A DNA stretch of 24,828 nt from assembly GCA_036399695.1 (NCBI GenBank), contig DASWMP010000095.1:1-24828 (forward strand), given 5' to 3'. The notes beneath the pieces were generated by a model. That model searched no databases. It was not told the DNA's origin and saw nothing but the letters and a program-made list of their open reading frames with translations. Shown piece after piece: positions 15,191 through 22,930 of this stretch. The stretch comes from DASVEE01 sp036399695 (GTDB lineage Bacteria > Acidobacteriota > Thermoanaerobaculia > Gp7-AA8). A program made the translations under genes and the position numbers. Every line of letters starts with the position of its first letter. The stretch's first letter is position 1.

Positions 15191-18100
15191 TCTCTCTGAT
15201 GGCCGTCGCCGCAAGGGCGCAAACGCCAGGGTAAACCGCTCCCGCGCGCGCCGCAGCCGGATGGCCACAGGCCGCCACCGCCGGCTTTCCGCCAGATCGT
15301 CGAACAGCGAATACGCCACCGGGGTCACGAGCAGCGTGAGCAGCAGCGACAACGACTGCCCGCCGATGACCACGATGGCAATCGACCGCCGCTCCTCCGC
15401 CCCCGGACCAGTGCCGAGGGCCAGCGGGAGCATGCCCGCGACGAGCGCCAGCGTCGTCATGAGGATCGGACGAAGACGGTCGCGGTTGGCCTGCAGGATC
15501 GCGGTCGCGCGATCCATGCCGTGAGCGCGCAGGTTGTTCATGTGATCGACCTGCAGGATCGAGTTCTTTTTGACGACGCCGAACAGCACCAGGATGCCGA
15601 GCGCCGAGTAGAGGTTGAGCGTGCTGCCGGTCAGGAACTGCGAGAGCAGCGCGAACGGAATCGCCAGCGGCAGCGACAGCAGGATCGTCACCGGATGGAT
15701 CGTGCTCTCGAACTGCGACGCCAGGATCATGTACATGAAGATGATCGACAGCAGGAACGCCCAGAGGAACTCGGTGAACGTGCGCTCCAGCTCGCGGCCG
15801 CGGCCCGTGACGGTGGTCGTGTAGCCGGTCGGGAGACCCATCTTCGTGATCTCGCCGCGCATCGCTTCGATGCGGTCGGCCAGCGCGTAGCCTGGCGCGA
15901 CGCTGGCGCTCACGGTGACCTGGCGCTCGCGGTCGAGACGGTCGATGCGCGACGGACTCACGCCGCGCTCGATGTTCACCACGTTATCGAGCCGCACGAG
16001 ATCGCCGTCTTCCGAGGGCACGTAGAGCCGTCCGATCGCTGCCGGATCGTTGCGGTTCTCCGCTTCGACGCGCAACTGCACGTCGTAGTCCTCGTTCACC
16101 GAGGCATCGCGGTAGCGTGTCACTTCCTGGTCGCCGCCGACCATGACGTTCAGGCTCGTGGCGATGTCTGAGGTGCTCACGCCGAGGTCCGCCGCGCGGG
16201 CGCGGTCGATGTTGGCGCGGAGCTCCGGCTTGTCGAGCTCCAGGTTGGTGTCGACGTCGTTGAAGCCCGGCAGCTTCTCCGTGCGCGCCACCAGGTCGGC
16301 GGCGTAGGCGGCGAGCTGCTCGATCTCAGGCCCGCGGATGACGAAGTTGATGTCCGAGCGGCCGCCGGGGCCGAAATTGAACGACGGCGGATTGCGCGGT
16401 GCGACGCGGATCGGCGCGTACTTGCGCGTGCGCTTGCGCACCTCCTGCATCACGTCCTGCGCCGAGTAATTGTTGCGGAAGGCGTCCCACGGTTTGCCTG
16501 CCTTCAGCGAGTGCCAGACCTTCGTGAACGAGAGCGTGCGCTCCTCGTGCGGGGCGATGCGTACGTAGGCGCTGCCGGTCGACGTCGCGCTGAGAAAGCC
16601 GCCGCCCGCGGACGACAGCACGAGCCGCACACCCTTCGTCTCCAGCAGGTCCTTCTCGATCTCGACCATCGCCTCGTTCATCGCCGCGAGGCTCGTCCCC
16701 TGCGGGGCGGTGATGCTGACGTCGAACTCCGCCTCGTCGACGTTCGTCGGGATGAACTCCTGCTTTACCGCCTTGTACAGCGGGATGCTCGTGAGGATGA
16801 CGGCGATCGCGACGATGGCCACCGCTTTGCGATGGTTCATCGAGAACTCGAGCATGCGCATGTAAACGGCGTCGATGCGGCCATAGAAGCCGGTGCGGGA
16901 GCCGTGGCCCCCTTCCGCATCCTTCGCGCTCAGCAGGCGCGAGCTCATCATCGGCGTGAGGGTGAACGACACGAGCAACGAGACGAGGATCGCCACGGCC
17001 GCGGTAATGCCGAACTGATAGAGGAAGCGGCCGGAGATCGAGGACATGAACGACACCGGCAGGAAGATGACGACGAGCGACAGCGTCGTCGCCAGGACCG
17101 CGAGGCCGATGTCCTTCGTCGCCGCGGCCGCCGCTTCCTTCGGCTCCATCTTCTTTTCTTCGATGAAGCGGAAGATGTTCTCGAGCACGACGATGGCGTC
17201 GTCGATGACGATGCCGACCATCAGCACGAGGGCCAGCATCGTGACGCTGTTGAGCGTGAAGTCGAGCGCCCACATCATGCCGAACGTGGCGATGACGGAG
17301 GCCGGGATGGCGATGCCGGCGATGATCGTCGAGCGCCAGGAGCGCATGAAGATCAGCACGACGATGCACGCCAGGATGCTGCCGAGCACGAGATGGAGCT
17401 TGATCTCGTGCATGGCCGCTTCGATGTAGCGCGACTGATCGCGGATGATCTCCAGCTTCATGTCCGGCGGGAGTTGCGCCTGCACGGCCGGCAGCGCCGC
17501 CTTGATGCCGTTGATGACGGCGATGGTGTTCGCGCCGGACTGGCGGCGGATGTCGAGCGTCACGGTGGGAACGCCGTTCAGCCGCGCGAGGCTGCGCTGT
17601 TCCTTCGTGCCGTCCTCGACACGGCCGATGTCGCGGATGCGCACAGGGGTACCGATGGTGGCGTCGTCCGTTGTCCGTTGTCCGTTGCCCGTAGCTGACT
17701 GGGTGCTGCCACCGCCGCTCGAGGGCGAGGTGCGCGTGGCGATGACCAGGTTCTCGAAGGCGGACGGCTCGGTGTAGCGGCCCATCGTCCGGAGCGTCAG
17801 CTCCTGGCGGTCGGTCGTGACGTTGCCGCCCGGGAGGTCGGCGTTCTGACGGTCGAGAGCAGTACGCACAGAGGTGATGGGGAGTTGGTACGCGGCGAGG
17901 CGGTCGGCGTCGACCCAGACGTTGATGGCGCGCTCGAGGCCGCCGACGACCTGCACTTCACCGACGCCGCTGGTGCGCTCGAGCTGCACGCGCACGGTCT
18001 TGTCGGCGAGCTCGGTGAGCTCGCGCAGCGACCGTTCACCCGAGAGGGCGATGGTGATGACGGGCGAGCTGTCGTTATCGAACTTCGAGACGACCGGCGG

Positions 18101-18475
18101 CGTCGCGTCTTCCGGCAGCCGCCGGATGACGGTGCTGACGCGGTCGCGCACGTCCTGCGCCGCGGTCTCGAGATCGCGGTCGAGCTTGAACGTGGCGATG
18201 ACGACGGAGTTGCCCGGGCCGGAGACGGAGCGGAGCTCGTCGATGCCGTCGACGGTGTTGACGACCTCCTCGATCTCCTGCGTGACCAGCGACTCGACTT
18301 CTTCCGGCGCGGCCCCAGGCAGCGAGGTGCGCACGCTGACGGTGGGGAGATCGACGGACGGGTAGCGGTCGACGCCGAGGCGGGAGTAACCGGCGGCGCC
18401 GACGACGACGAGCGCCAGCACGATCATCGAGGCGAAGACGGGACGGCGGATGCAGATTTCTGCGAGCTTCTGCAT
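15185..18475 (-). CDS. RND efflux transporter permease (HAE1/AcrB-like)
   Basis: This 1096-residue inner-membrane proton-driven efflux pump subunit has the usual AcrB length. It opens with the family start (MQKLAEICIRRPVFASMIVLALVV-like) and shows two repeats of membrane helices and two large periplasmic porter domains. The proton-relay aspartates D425-D426 are in GIVIDDAIVVLEN, and the TM10 lysine K970 is in GVVKKNSIL. The expected role is export of hydrophobic or amphipathic compounds through a tripartite complex. Its start codon overlaps the adaptor's stop by one base (TAATG), so the two are one operon. Around residues 245-278 there is an odd Ser/Thr/Gly/Gln-rich linker, partly encoded by a tandem 7-nt repeat. 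The last codons run into the neighbouring hairpin repeat, which provides the stop. No outer-membrane TolC-type gene is adjacent. Substrate cannot be told. Confidence 0.95.
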   Translation of the reverse strand: MQKLAEICIRRPVFASMIVLALVVVGAAGYSRLGVDRYPSVDLPTVSVRTSLPGAAPEEVESLVTQEIEEVVNTVDGIDELRSVSGPGNSVVIATFKLDRDLETAAQDVRDRVSTVIRRLPEDATPPVVSKFDNDSSPVITIALSGERSLRELTELADKTVRVQLERTSGVGEVQVVGGLERAINVWVDADRLAAYQLPITSVRTALDRQNADLPGGNVTTDRQELTLRTMGRYTEPSAFENLVIATRTSPSSGGGSTQSATGNGQRTTDDATIGTPVRIRDIGRVEDGTKEQRSLARLNGVPTVTLDIRRQSGANTIAVINGIKAALPAVQAQLPPDMKLEIIRDQSRYIEAAMHEIKLHLVLGSILACIVVLIFMRSWRSTIIAGIAIPASVIATFGMMWALDFTLNSVTMLALVLMVGIVIDDAIVVLENIFRFIEEKKMEPKEAAAAATKDIGLAVLATTLSLVVIFLPVSFMSSISGRFLYQFGITAAVAILVSLLVSFTLTPMMSSRLLSAKDAEGGHGSRTGFYGRIDAVYMRMLEFSMNHRKAVAIVAIAVILTSIPLYKAVKQEFIPTNVDEAEFDVSITAPQGTSLAAMNEAMVEIEKDLLETKGVRLVLSSAGGGFLSATSTGSAYVRIAPHEERTLSFTKVWHSLKAGKPWDAFRNNYSAQDVMQEVRKRTRKYAPIRVAPRNPPSFNFGPGGRSDINFVIRGPEIEQLAAYAADLVARTEKLPGFNDVDTNLELDKPELRANIDRARAADLGVSTSDIATSLNVMVGGDQEVTRYRDASVNEDYDVQLRVEAENRNDPAAIGRLYVPSEDGDLVRLDNVVNIERGVSPSRIDRLDRERQVTVSASVAPGYALADRIEAMRGEITKMGLPTGYTTTVTGRGRELERTFTEFLWAFLLSIIFMYMILASQFESTIHPVTILLSLPLAIPFALLSQFLTGSTLNLYSALGILVLFGVVKKNSILQVDHMNNLRAHGMDRATAILQANRDRLRPILMTTLALVAGMLPLALGTGPGAEERRSIAIVVIGGQSLSLLLTLLVTPVAYSLFDDLAESRRWRPVAIRLRRARERFTLAFAPLRRRPSERR
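17666..17700. repeat. Heptanucleotide tandem array inside the RND permease gene
   Basis: Three perfect GTCCGTT units (17666-17686) are followed in phase by GCCCGTA and GCTGACT. The array is in frame within the permease and encodes Ser/Thr/Gly/Asn/Gln/Asp residues at about 259-270 of the protein, in a periplasmic-domain loop. Confidence 0.7.
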
Positions 18476-19677
18476 TAGCGTGTCACCACCGGCTGGCCGG
18501 ACTTGAGGTTCACCGGGTTCAGCACCACTTCATCCCCCGCCGCGACGCCGTGCAGCACCTCGACCCAGGGGCCGCTGCGGCGGCCGGTCGTGACCGGCTT
18601 CTCTTTCGTCTTTCCCTTGTCCACGACGACGACCTTCTCGATGCCGGCGAAGGTGACGAGCGCTTCTTTCGGCACGGCCAGCGACGTGGCGGAGGTGTCG
18701 GTGACGATGGTCGCCCGCGCGAACGAGCCGGCACGGAGCGCTCCGTCGTTCGGGATGTCCGCTTCCATCTGCAGGACGCGCGTCCGCTCCGTGATCGTCG
18801 GGCTGAGGCGGGTCACGCGCCCGCCGTAGTTGCCGGTTGCGCCGTCGACGGCAAGCTGCACGGTCTGGCCGATGCGCACGCTGGCGGCGTCCCGCTCCGG
18901 GAGCTCCGCGCGGAAGCGCAGCGGGTTCACCTTGACGATCTCGACGACCGGCGCGCCGGCCGCGAGGAACTCGCCGAGCGAGGCGATGCGCTGCTGCACG
19001 ACACCGTCGAAGGCCGCCACGACCGTCGTATCCATCATCTGCTGCCGCGCCAGCGCCACTTCCGCGCGGCGTTGTGACGCGACCGCCTGGCGGTTGCGGA
19101 TCTCTTCGAGCGAATCCTGGAAACGGCTCTCGGCGACGCGTGCCTGTGCCTGCACCTGGTCGAAGTCGGCTTTGGAAACGAGACCGTCCTTCAGCAGCGC
19201 GGCATAACGGTCGCGGCTGGCGCGCGCTTCTTCGAGCACCGCCCGCGCTTCACGCACCGGCGGCGTATCCGACGGATCGACAGCGTCGCTTCCGCCTTCA
19301 GGCGGCAGTCCGAGGCGGACGCGGGCCTGCGCCAGGCCGGCTTCGGCCTGCTGCAGGCGGATGTTGTAGTCGGTAGGATCGATGCGGGCGATGAGCTGGC
19401 CGCGGCTGACGCGGCTGCCAAGGTCGACCGCCAGGACCTGCAGCCGTCCGGCGACTTTCGTCCCCACGGTGGCGCGGTCGTAGGCGTCGAGCGTGCCGTT
19501 CACGAGCACGGAGCTGCCGAGCTGGCGCTCCTGCACCTTTTCGGTACGCACCTGCTTCGGCGCCTGGTCACGCTTGCTTTCCTGCGCGGCCGCCGACGAC
19601 GCCTTGTCCCCGCATCCGGCGAGAACGGCGGCTAAAGCTGAGACTGCAATGAAACGACGGACCATCGATACTGTCAT
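18475..19677 (-). CDS. RND efflux periplasmic adaptor lipoprotein (membrane fusion protein)
   Basis: This 400-residue HlyD/AcrA-family adaptor links the RND permease to an outer-membrane channel. A lipoprotein signal is visible: MVRRFIAVSALAAVLAGC, with the lipobox cysteine at residue 22 from this start. The lipoyl/barrel-sandwich half follows (VLVNGTLDAYDRATVGTKVAG), then a long helical hairpin rich in Ala, Arg, Glu and Gln, a beta-barrel and a membrane-proximal domain ending with VVLNPVNLKSGQPVVTR. In-frame starts also exist at 19686 (TTG) and 19665 (ATG); both still leave the signal. No clear Shine-Dalgarno favours one of them. It is the first gene of the efflux operon and lies 78 bp downstream of the YaeQ-like gene on the same strand. 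Confidence 0.93.
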   Translation of the reverse strand: MTVSMVRRFIAVSALAAVLAGCGDKASSAAAQESKRDQAPKQVRTEKVQERQLGSSVLVNGTLDAYDRATVGTKVAGRLQVLAVDLGSRVSRGQLIARIDPTDYNIRLQQAEAGLAQARVRLGLPPEGGSDAVDPSDTPPVREARAVLEEARASRDRYAALLKDGLVSKADFDQVQAQARVAESRFQDSLEEIRNRQAVASQRRAEVALARQQMMDTTVVAAFDGVVQQRIASLGEFLAAGAPVVEIVKVNPLRFRAELPERDAASVRIGQTVQLAVDGATGNYGGRVTRLSPTITERTRVLQMEADIPNDGALRAGSFARATIVTDTSATSLAVPKEALVTFAGIEKVVVVDKGKTKEKPVTTGRRSGPWVEVLHGVAAGDEVVLNPVNLKSGQPVVTR

Positions 19678-19716
19678 CGCTAGCAAGAAACCTGCTGTGC
19701 CGGTGCCGCTTCTTCC

Positions 19717-19755
19717 CGTGACGTCACGAATGGCACCTACTTGTCACGAATCGCA
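19717..19755 (-). promoter_or_regulatory. Candidate operator upstream of the efflux operon
   Basis: The perfect 12-bp palindrome CGTGACGTCACG occupies 19717-19728, about 40 bp before the adaptor's start. It overlaps an imperfect 20-bp direct repeat (TCACGAATGGCAC at 19724 and TCACGAATCGCAC at 19744). The layout suits a dimeric repressor, as is common for efflux operons, but no repressor gene is next to it. Confidence 0.45.
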
Positions 19756-20295
19756 CTACCCGAGGTGATGCTCGACGACGGTGGTCGAGAAGGTGCGGCC
19801 CCCGAGGTCGAGGTAGAGCTCGCGTTCCGTGATCGAAAGCGCCACATCGACGCGCCGGTCGAGCCCTTCGGCGACTTCGGACACGAACGACGGCTCGAAC
19901 GCATAGATCGGGATCTCGCTCCCGCGATGGATCTTCTTCCCCGCCAGTTCCCCGAGGACCAGCCGGACCGGACGATGGGTGTACACGGCGGTGCGCTCCG
20001 CCACTTTGCTCCCGCGATGCAGCCGCTCGGCATCAGGCGCGCCGACCTCGAACCAGCCGGTGATGCGTCCAGTCAGGTCCCGCACCACCACCGCCGGCTC
20101 ATCCCCCGCCGCCACCCCCTCGGTGAAGGCAATGCCTTCCGTGTACTCGAGGCAGTAGGCAAAGAACCGCATGAGCATGTACTCGACAGTCTCGGACGGC
20201 TGCCGCGCCAGGCGCAGGTCGAGCGTCTCGTAAACCCCGCGGTCGATGTCCGCGAGCTGCGTGGTGAAGTTGTAGATGGTGGCGGTCAGAGCCAT
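19756..20295 (-). CDS. yaeQ: YaeQ family protein
   Basis: This 179-residue protein matches the YaeQ family across its length: MALTATIYNFTTQLADIDRGVYETLDLRLARQPSE-like start, YMLMRFFAYCLEY in the middle, and ITGWFEVGAPDAERLH then ERTAVYTH. YaeQ proteins have a PD-(D/E)XK nuclease-like fold; the acidic and Lys residues that would form such a site are partly present, but activity is not established for the family. The E. coli homologue has been linked to suppression of RfaH loss, which I would not transfer here. Start: the ATG at 20295 gives the family N-terminus. A TATCCT hexamer ends 10 nt upstream and there is no Shine-Dalgarno. Confidence 0.9.
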   Translation of the reverse strand: MALTATIYNFTTQLADIDRGVYETLDLRLARQPSETVEYMLMRFFAYCLEYTEGIAFTEGVAAGDEPAVVVRDLTGRITGWFEVGAPDAERLHRGSKVAERTAVYTHRPVRLVLGELAGKKIHRGSEIPIYAFEPSFVSEVAEGLDRRVDVALSITERELYLDLGGRTFSTTVVEHHLG

Positions 20296-20305
20296 CAGGA
20301 TGTGG

Positions 20306-20311
20306 AGGATA
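20306..20311 (-). promoter_or_regulatory. Putative -10 hexamer of yaeQ
   Basis: TATCCT on the minus strand ends 10 nt before the ATG at 20295. It would give an almost leaderless transcript. No -35 was recognised, so confidence is low. Confidence 0.35.
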
Positions 20312-20326
20312 TCGCGGCTGGGGTGG

Positions 20327-20436
20327 ATGGGACCTATGGACCGATGGGACCGATGGGAGAAACGGGTGGCCGTGCGCAGCCATCGGTCGTATGAGTCCCA
20401 TCGGTCCCTTCCTGAAAGTCATAGGTCCGATCGTCC
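20327..20436. repeat. Hairpin of iterated 9-nt units, copy 2
   Basis: Left-arm units ATGGGACCT, ATGGACCG (one base short), ATGGGACCG and ATGGGAGAA run from 20327. Right-arm inverted units include ATGAGTCCC, ATCGGTCCC and ATAGGTCCG, ending near 20430. It is the same type as the element at 15088 and lies between two minus-strand genes (coiled-coil gene upstream, yaeQ downstream), so it would be transcribed or act as a terminator. Confidence 0.72.
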
Positions 20437-20458
20437 TCTGCCGCCCCACGCCGCGCGG

Positions 20459-20896
20459 TCAATCGACGGCGCGGTGCCCCTTCTCCAGGGCAGTCACCCG
20501 GCGGTCCAGCTCACCATGGGAGTACCCGATCATGGCCTGTGTTTGCGTAAACCCATCGCGCATCTCCGCGCGAATGTCGGCAGCTTCCCGGTCCAGCTTC
20601 TCGTCGACCATGACGATCTTTTCAGCAACGAGCTGCACCTCGTGGCGGAGGCTTTCATACAGAATCTCGGCGTGCCGCCGTGCCTCAGCAACAGAGACAT
20701 CCACATGCTCCCGCAGCGACGTCTCCACGCCGTCTATGCGCCGGTTCAGCGACGTCTCTACGCCACCTATGCGCTCCGTCAGCGACGTCTCTACGCCACT
20801 TATGCGCTCCGTCAGCCTCTTCTCGACCTGCTCGAACTGCCGCCGGTTCTCCGCGGCGTTGGCTTCCAGCCACGCTCTGAGTTCTTCGTCAATCAC
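20459..20896 (-). CDS. Small coiled-coil protein with 11-residue repeats
   Basis: I do not recognise a named family. The 145-residue protein is almost entirely predicted helix and is highly charged. Residues 28-60 are three near-identical 11-residue units (LTERISGVETS, then LTERIGGVETS and LNRRIDGVETS), followed by a diverged fourth. Hendecad periodicity of this kind forms right-handed or straight coiled coils. The rest (HAEILYESLRHEVQLVAEKI, then ADIRAEMRDGF) continues the helix. There are no membrane segments or signal peptide. The start is GTG at 20896; the nearer ATG is out of frame. TACTAT ends 6 nt before it. At the DNA level the repeats are 33-bp units at 20714-20812, so copy number could vary. 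Confidence 0.75.
   Translation of the reverse strand: MIDEELRAWLEANAAENRRQFEQVEKRLTERISGVETSLTERIGGVETSLNRRIDGVETSLREHVDVSVAEARRHAEILYESLRHEVQLVAEKIVMVDEKLDREAADIRAEMRDGFTQTQAMIGYSHGELDRRVTALEKGHRAVD
20714..20812. repeat. Three 33-bp tandem repeats inside the coiled-coil gene
   Basis: Units start at 20714, 20747 and 20780, each beginning CAGCGACGTCTC. The second and third differ at one base. The unit length is a multiple of three and encodes the 11-residue hendecads. Confidence 0.85.
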
Positions 20897-20902
20897 GAAT
20901 TC

Positions 20903-20908
20903 ATAGTA
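20903..20908 (-). promoter_or_regulatory. Putative -10 hexamer of the coiled-coil gene (leaderless GTG)
   Basis: TACTAT on the minus strand ends 6 nt before the GTG at 20896, so the transcript would start at the start codon. Confidence 0.35.
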
Positions 20909-21027
20909 CCTCGGCAGCGGCGGCGTTCTTCCCGGTGTAGAAACAGCCGGCGGCCAGCAGGACCACAGCTCTCTGCGCAGCCGAATCCCCTCTTGGCCGC
21001 GCCTCTACGCGCAGGAGAAACGGACCG

Positions 21028-21669
21028 TCAATCGCGTGTCGCGTTCGCCTTCACCAGCAGCTTCGCTAGCGGTCCGGCCACCCGTTCCGCCATCACCTGG
21101 TAGCCGGCGGCGTTGGGGTGAACCTCGTCGCTCTTCAGGCTGGGCGTATTGAGGATGCCATCGAGCATGTCGGGGATGAGGAGGCAGCCTTCGTCGGCGG
21201 CAATGTCCTCGTACATCTCCGCGTAGTCGGGGCCGAAGCTGGGAAAGTCGAACCCGAGCAGGACCACCATGGCGCCGGATGCCTGGATCTTTCGCACGAT
21301 CGTGCGCAGGTTCGCCTCCGTCCCGGCCATCGGCATCCGCCGCAGGAAGTCGTTGCCGCCGAGGCCGACGATGACGAGGCGTGGTTGCCTGGCGAGCACG
21401 TCCTCGTCGATACGCGCCAGCGCCGCCTCCGTCGTGTCGCCGCTGACGCCGGCATTCTCGACCGTGGTGCCGAGGAGCGCCGAGAGTCGGGACGGGTAGT
21501 CCTCCCCTGCTCCGGCCCCGTAACCTGAGGTCAGCGAATCACCGAACGCGATGACGGTCGTGCCGCGCGAATCGAGATTCGCCACACGGCGGTATCGCGA
21601 CGGCCAGAGCAGCCACGCGAGGACGAGGGCAACAGCAACAGCGGCGGCGATCTGGGCGCGGCGGTTCAT
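21028..21669 (-). CDS. SGNH/GDSL-family esterase (arylesterase/TesA-like)
   Basis: This 213-residue hydrolase begins with an N-terminal hydrophobic anchor or signal (about residues 5-22). The four SGNH blocks are visible: S45 in FGDSLTSGYG, G77 in NAGVSGDTT, N106 in GGNDFLR, and D181-x-x-H184 in DEVHPN. All catalytic residues are therefore present. The expected role is periplasmic hydrolysis of short acyl or aryl esters, or lysophospholipids and acyl-CoA as for TesA. The start ATG at 21669 has no Shine-Dalgarno but has TATCGT ending 9 nt upstream. The neighbouring sugar dehydrogenase lies 54 bp upstream on the same strand, so the two could be co-transcribed. Confidence 0.92.
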   Translation of the reverse strand: MNRRAQIAAAVAVALVLAWLLWPSRYRRVANLDSRGTTVIAFGDSLTSGYGAGAGEDYPSRLSALLGTTVENAGVSGDTTEAALARIDEDVLARQPRLVIVGLGGNDFLRRMPMAGTEANLRTIVRKIQASGAMVVLLGFDFPSFGPDYAEMYEDIAADEGCLLIPDMLDGILNTPSLKSDEVHPNAAGYQVMAERVAGPLAKLLVKANATRD

Positions 21670-21678
21670 CGGAGGCCG

Positions 21679-21684
21679 ACGATA
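21679..21684 (-). promoter_or_regulatory. Putative -10 hexamer of the SGNH esterase gene
   Basis: TATCGT on the minus strand ends 9 nt before the ATG at 21669. No -35 was recognised. Confidence 0.35.
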
Positions 21685-21723
21685 ACGCGTTCAGGGGCAG
21701 CAGGCATCCTCGCCCGCGCCCGC

Positions 21724-22887
21724 TCACCGTTTCGGATCAAGGCGCAGCACCCGGCCGTCGTCGCTGTCGGTGACCAGGTACAGCAGACCGTCCGGCCCCT
21801 GCGCCACATCGCGGATGCGCTCGCCCAGCTCGCCCAGATAGCGCTCTTCACGCGTCACCTTCCCGTTCTGCAGGACCAGCCGCACGAGCGCGCCCGGCTG
21901 CAGAGAACCGACAAAGATGCTGCCTTTCCAGCCGGGATAGGCGTTGCCGGTGTAGACCAGCATGCCGGACGGGGCGATGACCGGATCCCAGTAGTAGACC
22001 GGCTGCTCCATCCCCGCTTTGTGGGTGATGCCTGCGCCGATCTTCATCCCGGAGTACTCGCGGCCATACGAGATGATCGGCCAGCCATAGTTCTTGCCCG
22101 CCTCAGGGTGATTCAGCTCGTCGCCGCCGCGGGCACCATGCTCGACGGTCCAGAGCGCGCCGGTGTCGGGGTGGAGCGTCGCGGACTGCACGTTCCGGTG
22201 GCCATAAGACCAGATTTCGGGACGGGCGCCCGCACGTCCGACGAACGGGTTGTCGCGCGGGATCGTGCCGTCGCTGTTGATGCGGACGACCTTGCCGAGG
22301 CCGGACGAGAGATCCTGCGCCTGCTCGCTGTAGCGCATCCGCTCGCCCTGCGTGATGAAGAGCGTGCCGTCGCGCCGGAAGACGATGCGCGAGCCGAAGT
22401 GCCCCGAGCCCGCCACCTTCGGCTGCTGGCGATAGATCACCTGCACGTTCGTCAGTCCGTTGCCGGCCAGACGGCCGCGCGCCACGGCGGTACCGGCGAC
22501 GCCACCTTCCCCCGGCTCGGAGAACGAGAGATAGATCAGGTTCGTCGTGCCGAAGTTCGGATCGACAGCCACGTCGAGCAGTCCTCCCTGCCCCTGCGCG
22601 AGCACACGCGGAACGCCCGTCAGCGGCGCCGACAGCTTCCCGCTCTTGTCGACGATGCGCAGACGCCCGGGACGTTCGGTGACGAGCAGCCGTCCGTCCG
22701 GCAGGAACGCCAGCCCCCACGGATGCTCCAGCCCCTTCGCAAAGTCGACCACCCGCCCCGGGAACGCCGTCGAGCGCGGCGTCGGCGACTTCGGGGCAGC
22801 CGGTTCACCGCCGGGAGAACGCGGGTTCTGTCCGCAGACCGGCAGCGAGAGGAGAGCGAGCGTAGCGAGGACGGCCGTGAATCTCAT
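21724..22887 (-). CDS. PQQ-dependent sugar dehydrogenase (aldose sugar dehydrogenase, YliI-like)
   Basis: This 387-residue six-bladed beta-propeller enzyme has a cleavable signal (MRFTAVLATLALLSLPVCG), so it acts in the periplasm. Family phrases are in order: LEHPWGLAFLPDGRLLVTER, GQGGLLDVAVDPNF, LFITQGER, SYGHRNVQ, then WTVEHGARGGDELNHPEAG and NYGWPIISYG, and a closing RIRDVAQGPDGLLYLVTD. It should oxidise aldoses using pyrroloquinoline quinone; which sugar is unknown, and PQQ synthesis genes are not in the window. I chose the ATG at 22887 because it gives the signal peptide; an open frame reaches 23034 but that part overlaps the divergent kinase gene. It is divergent from the HipA-like gene over 43 bp. 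Confidence 0.93.
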   Translation of the reverse strand: MRFTAVLATLALLSLPVCGQNPRSPGGEPAAPKSPTPRSTAFPGRVVDFAKGLEHPWGLAFLPDGRLLVTERPGRLRIVDKSGKLSAPLTGVPRVLAQGQGGLLDVAVDPNFGTTNLIYLSFSEPGEGGVAGTAVARGRLAGNGLTNVQVIYRQQPKVAGSGHFGSRIVFRRDGTLFITQGERMRYSEQAQDLSSGLGKVVRINSDGTIPRDNPFVGRAGARPEIWSYGHRNVQSATLHPDTGALWTVEHGARGGDELNHPEAGKNYGWPIISYGREYSGMKIGAGITHKAGMEQPVYYWDPVIAPSGMLVYTGNAYPGWKGSIFVGSLQPGALVRLVLQNGKVTREERYLGELGERIRDVAQGPDGLLYLVTDSDDGRVLRLDPKR

Positions 22888-22914
22888 GGCCGGGATGGTT
22901 TCACGTTTCGGACC

Positions 22915-22923
22915 TGCTATTTT
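22915..22923 (+). promoter_or_regulatory. Putative extended -10 promoter of the HipA-like gene (leaderless)
   Basis: TGCTATTTT is an extended -10 whose hexamer TATTTT ends 7 nt before the ATG at 22931. It shares the TGCTATT core with the site before the MBL gene. No Shine-Dalgarno sequence fits in the gap (GCCCGGG). Confidence 0.5.
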
Positions 22924-22930
22924 GCCCGGG

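Noticed and set aside
15046..15234. Small proteins with Gly-Pro-Met and Pro-Ile-Gly repeats across the 9-nt hairpins
   Set aside because: They are translations of the 9-nt repeats (unit length divisible by three keeps frames open); no start signal or conservation argument supports them. The same holds near 20327-20436.
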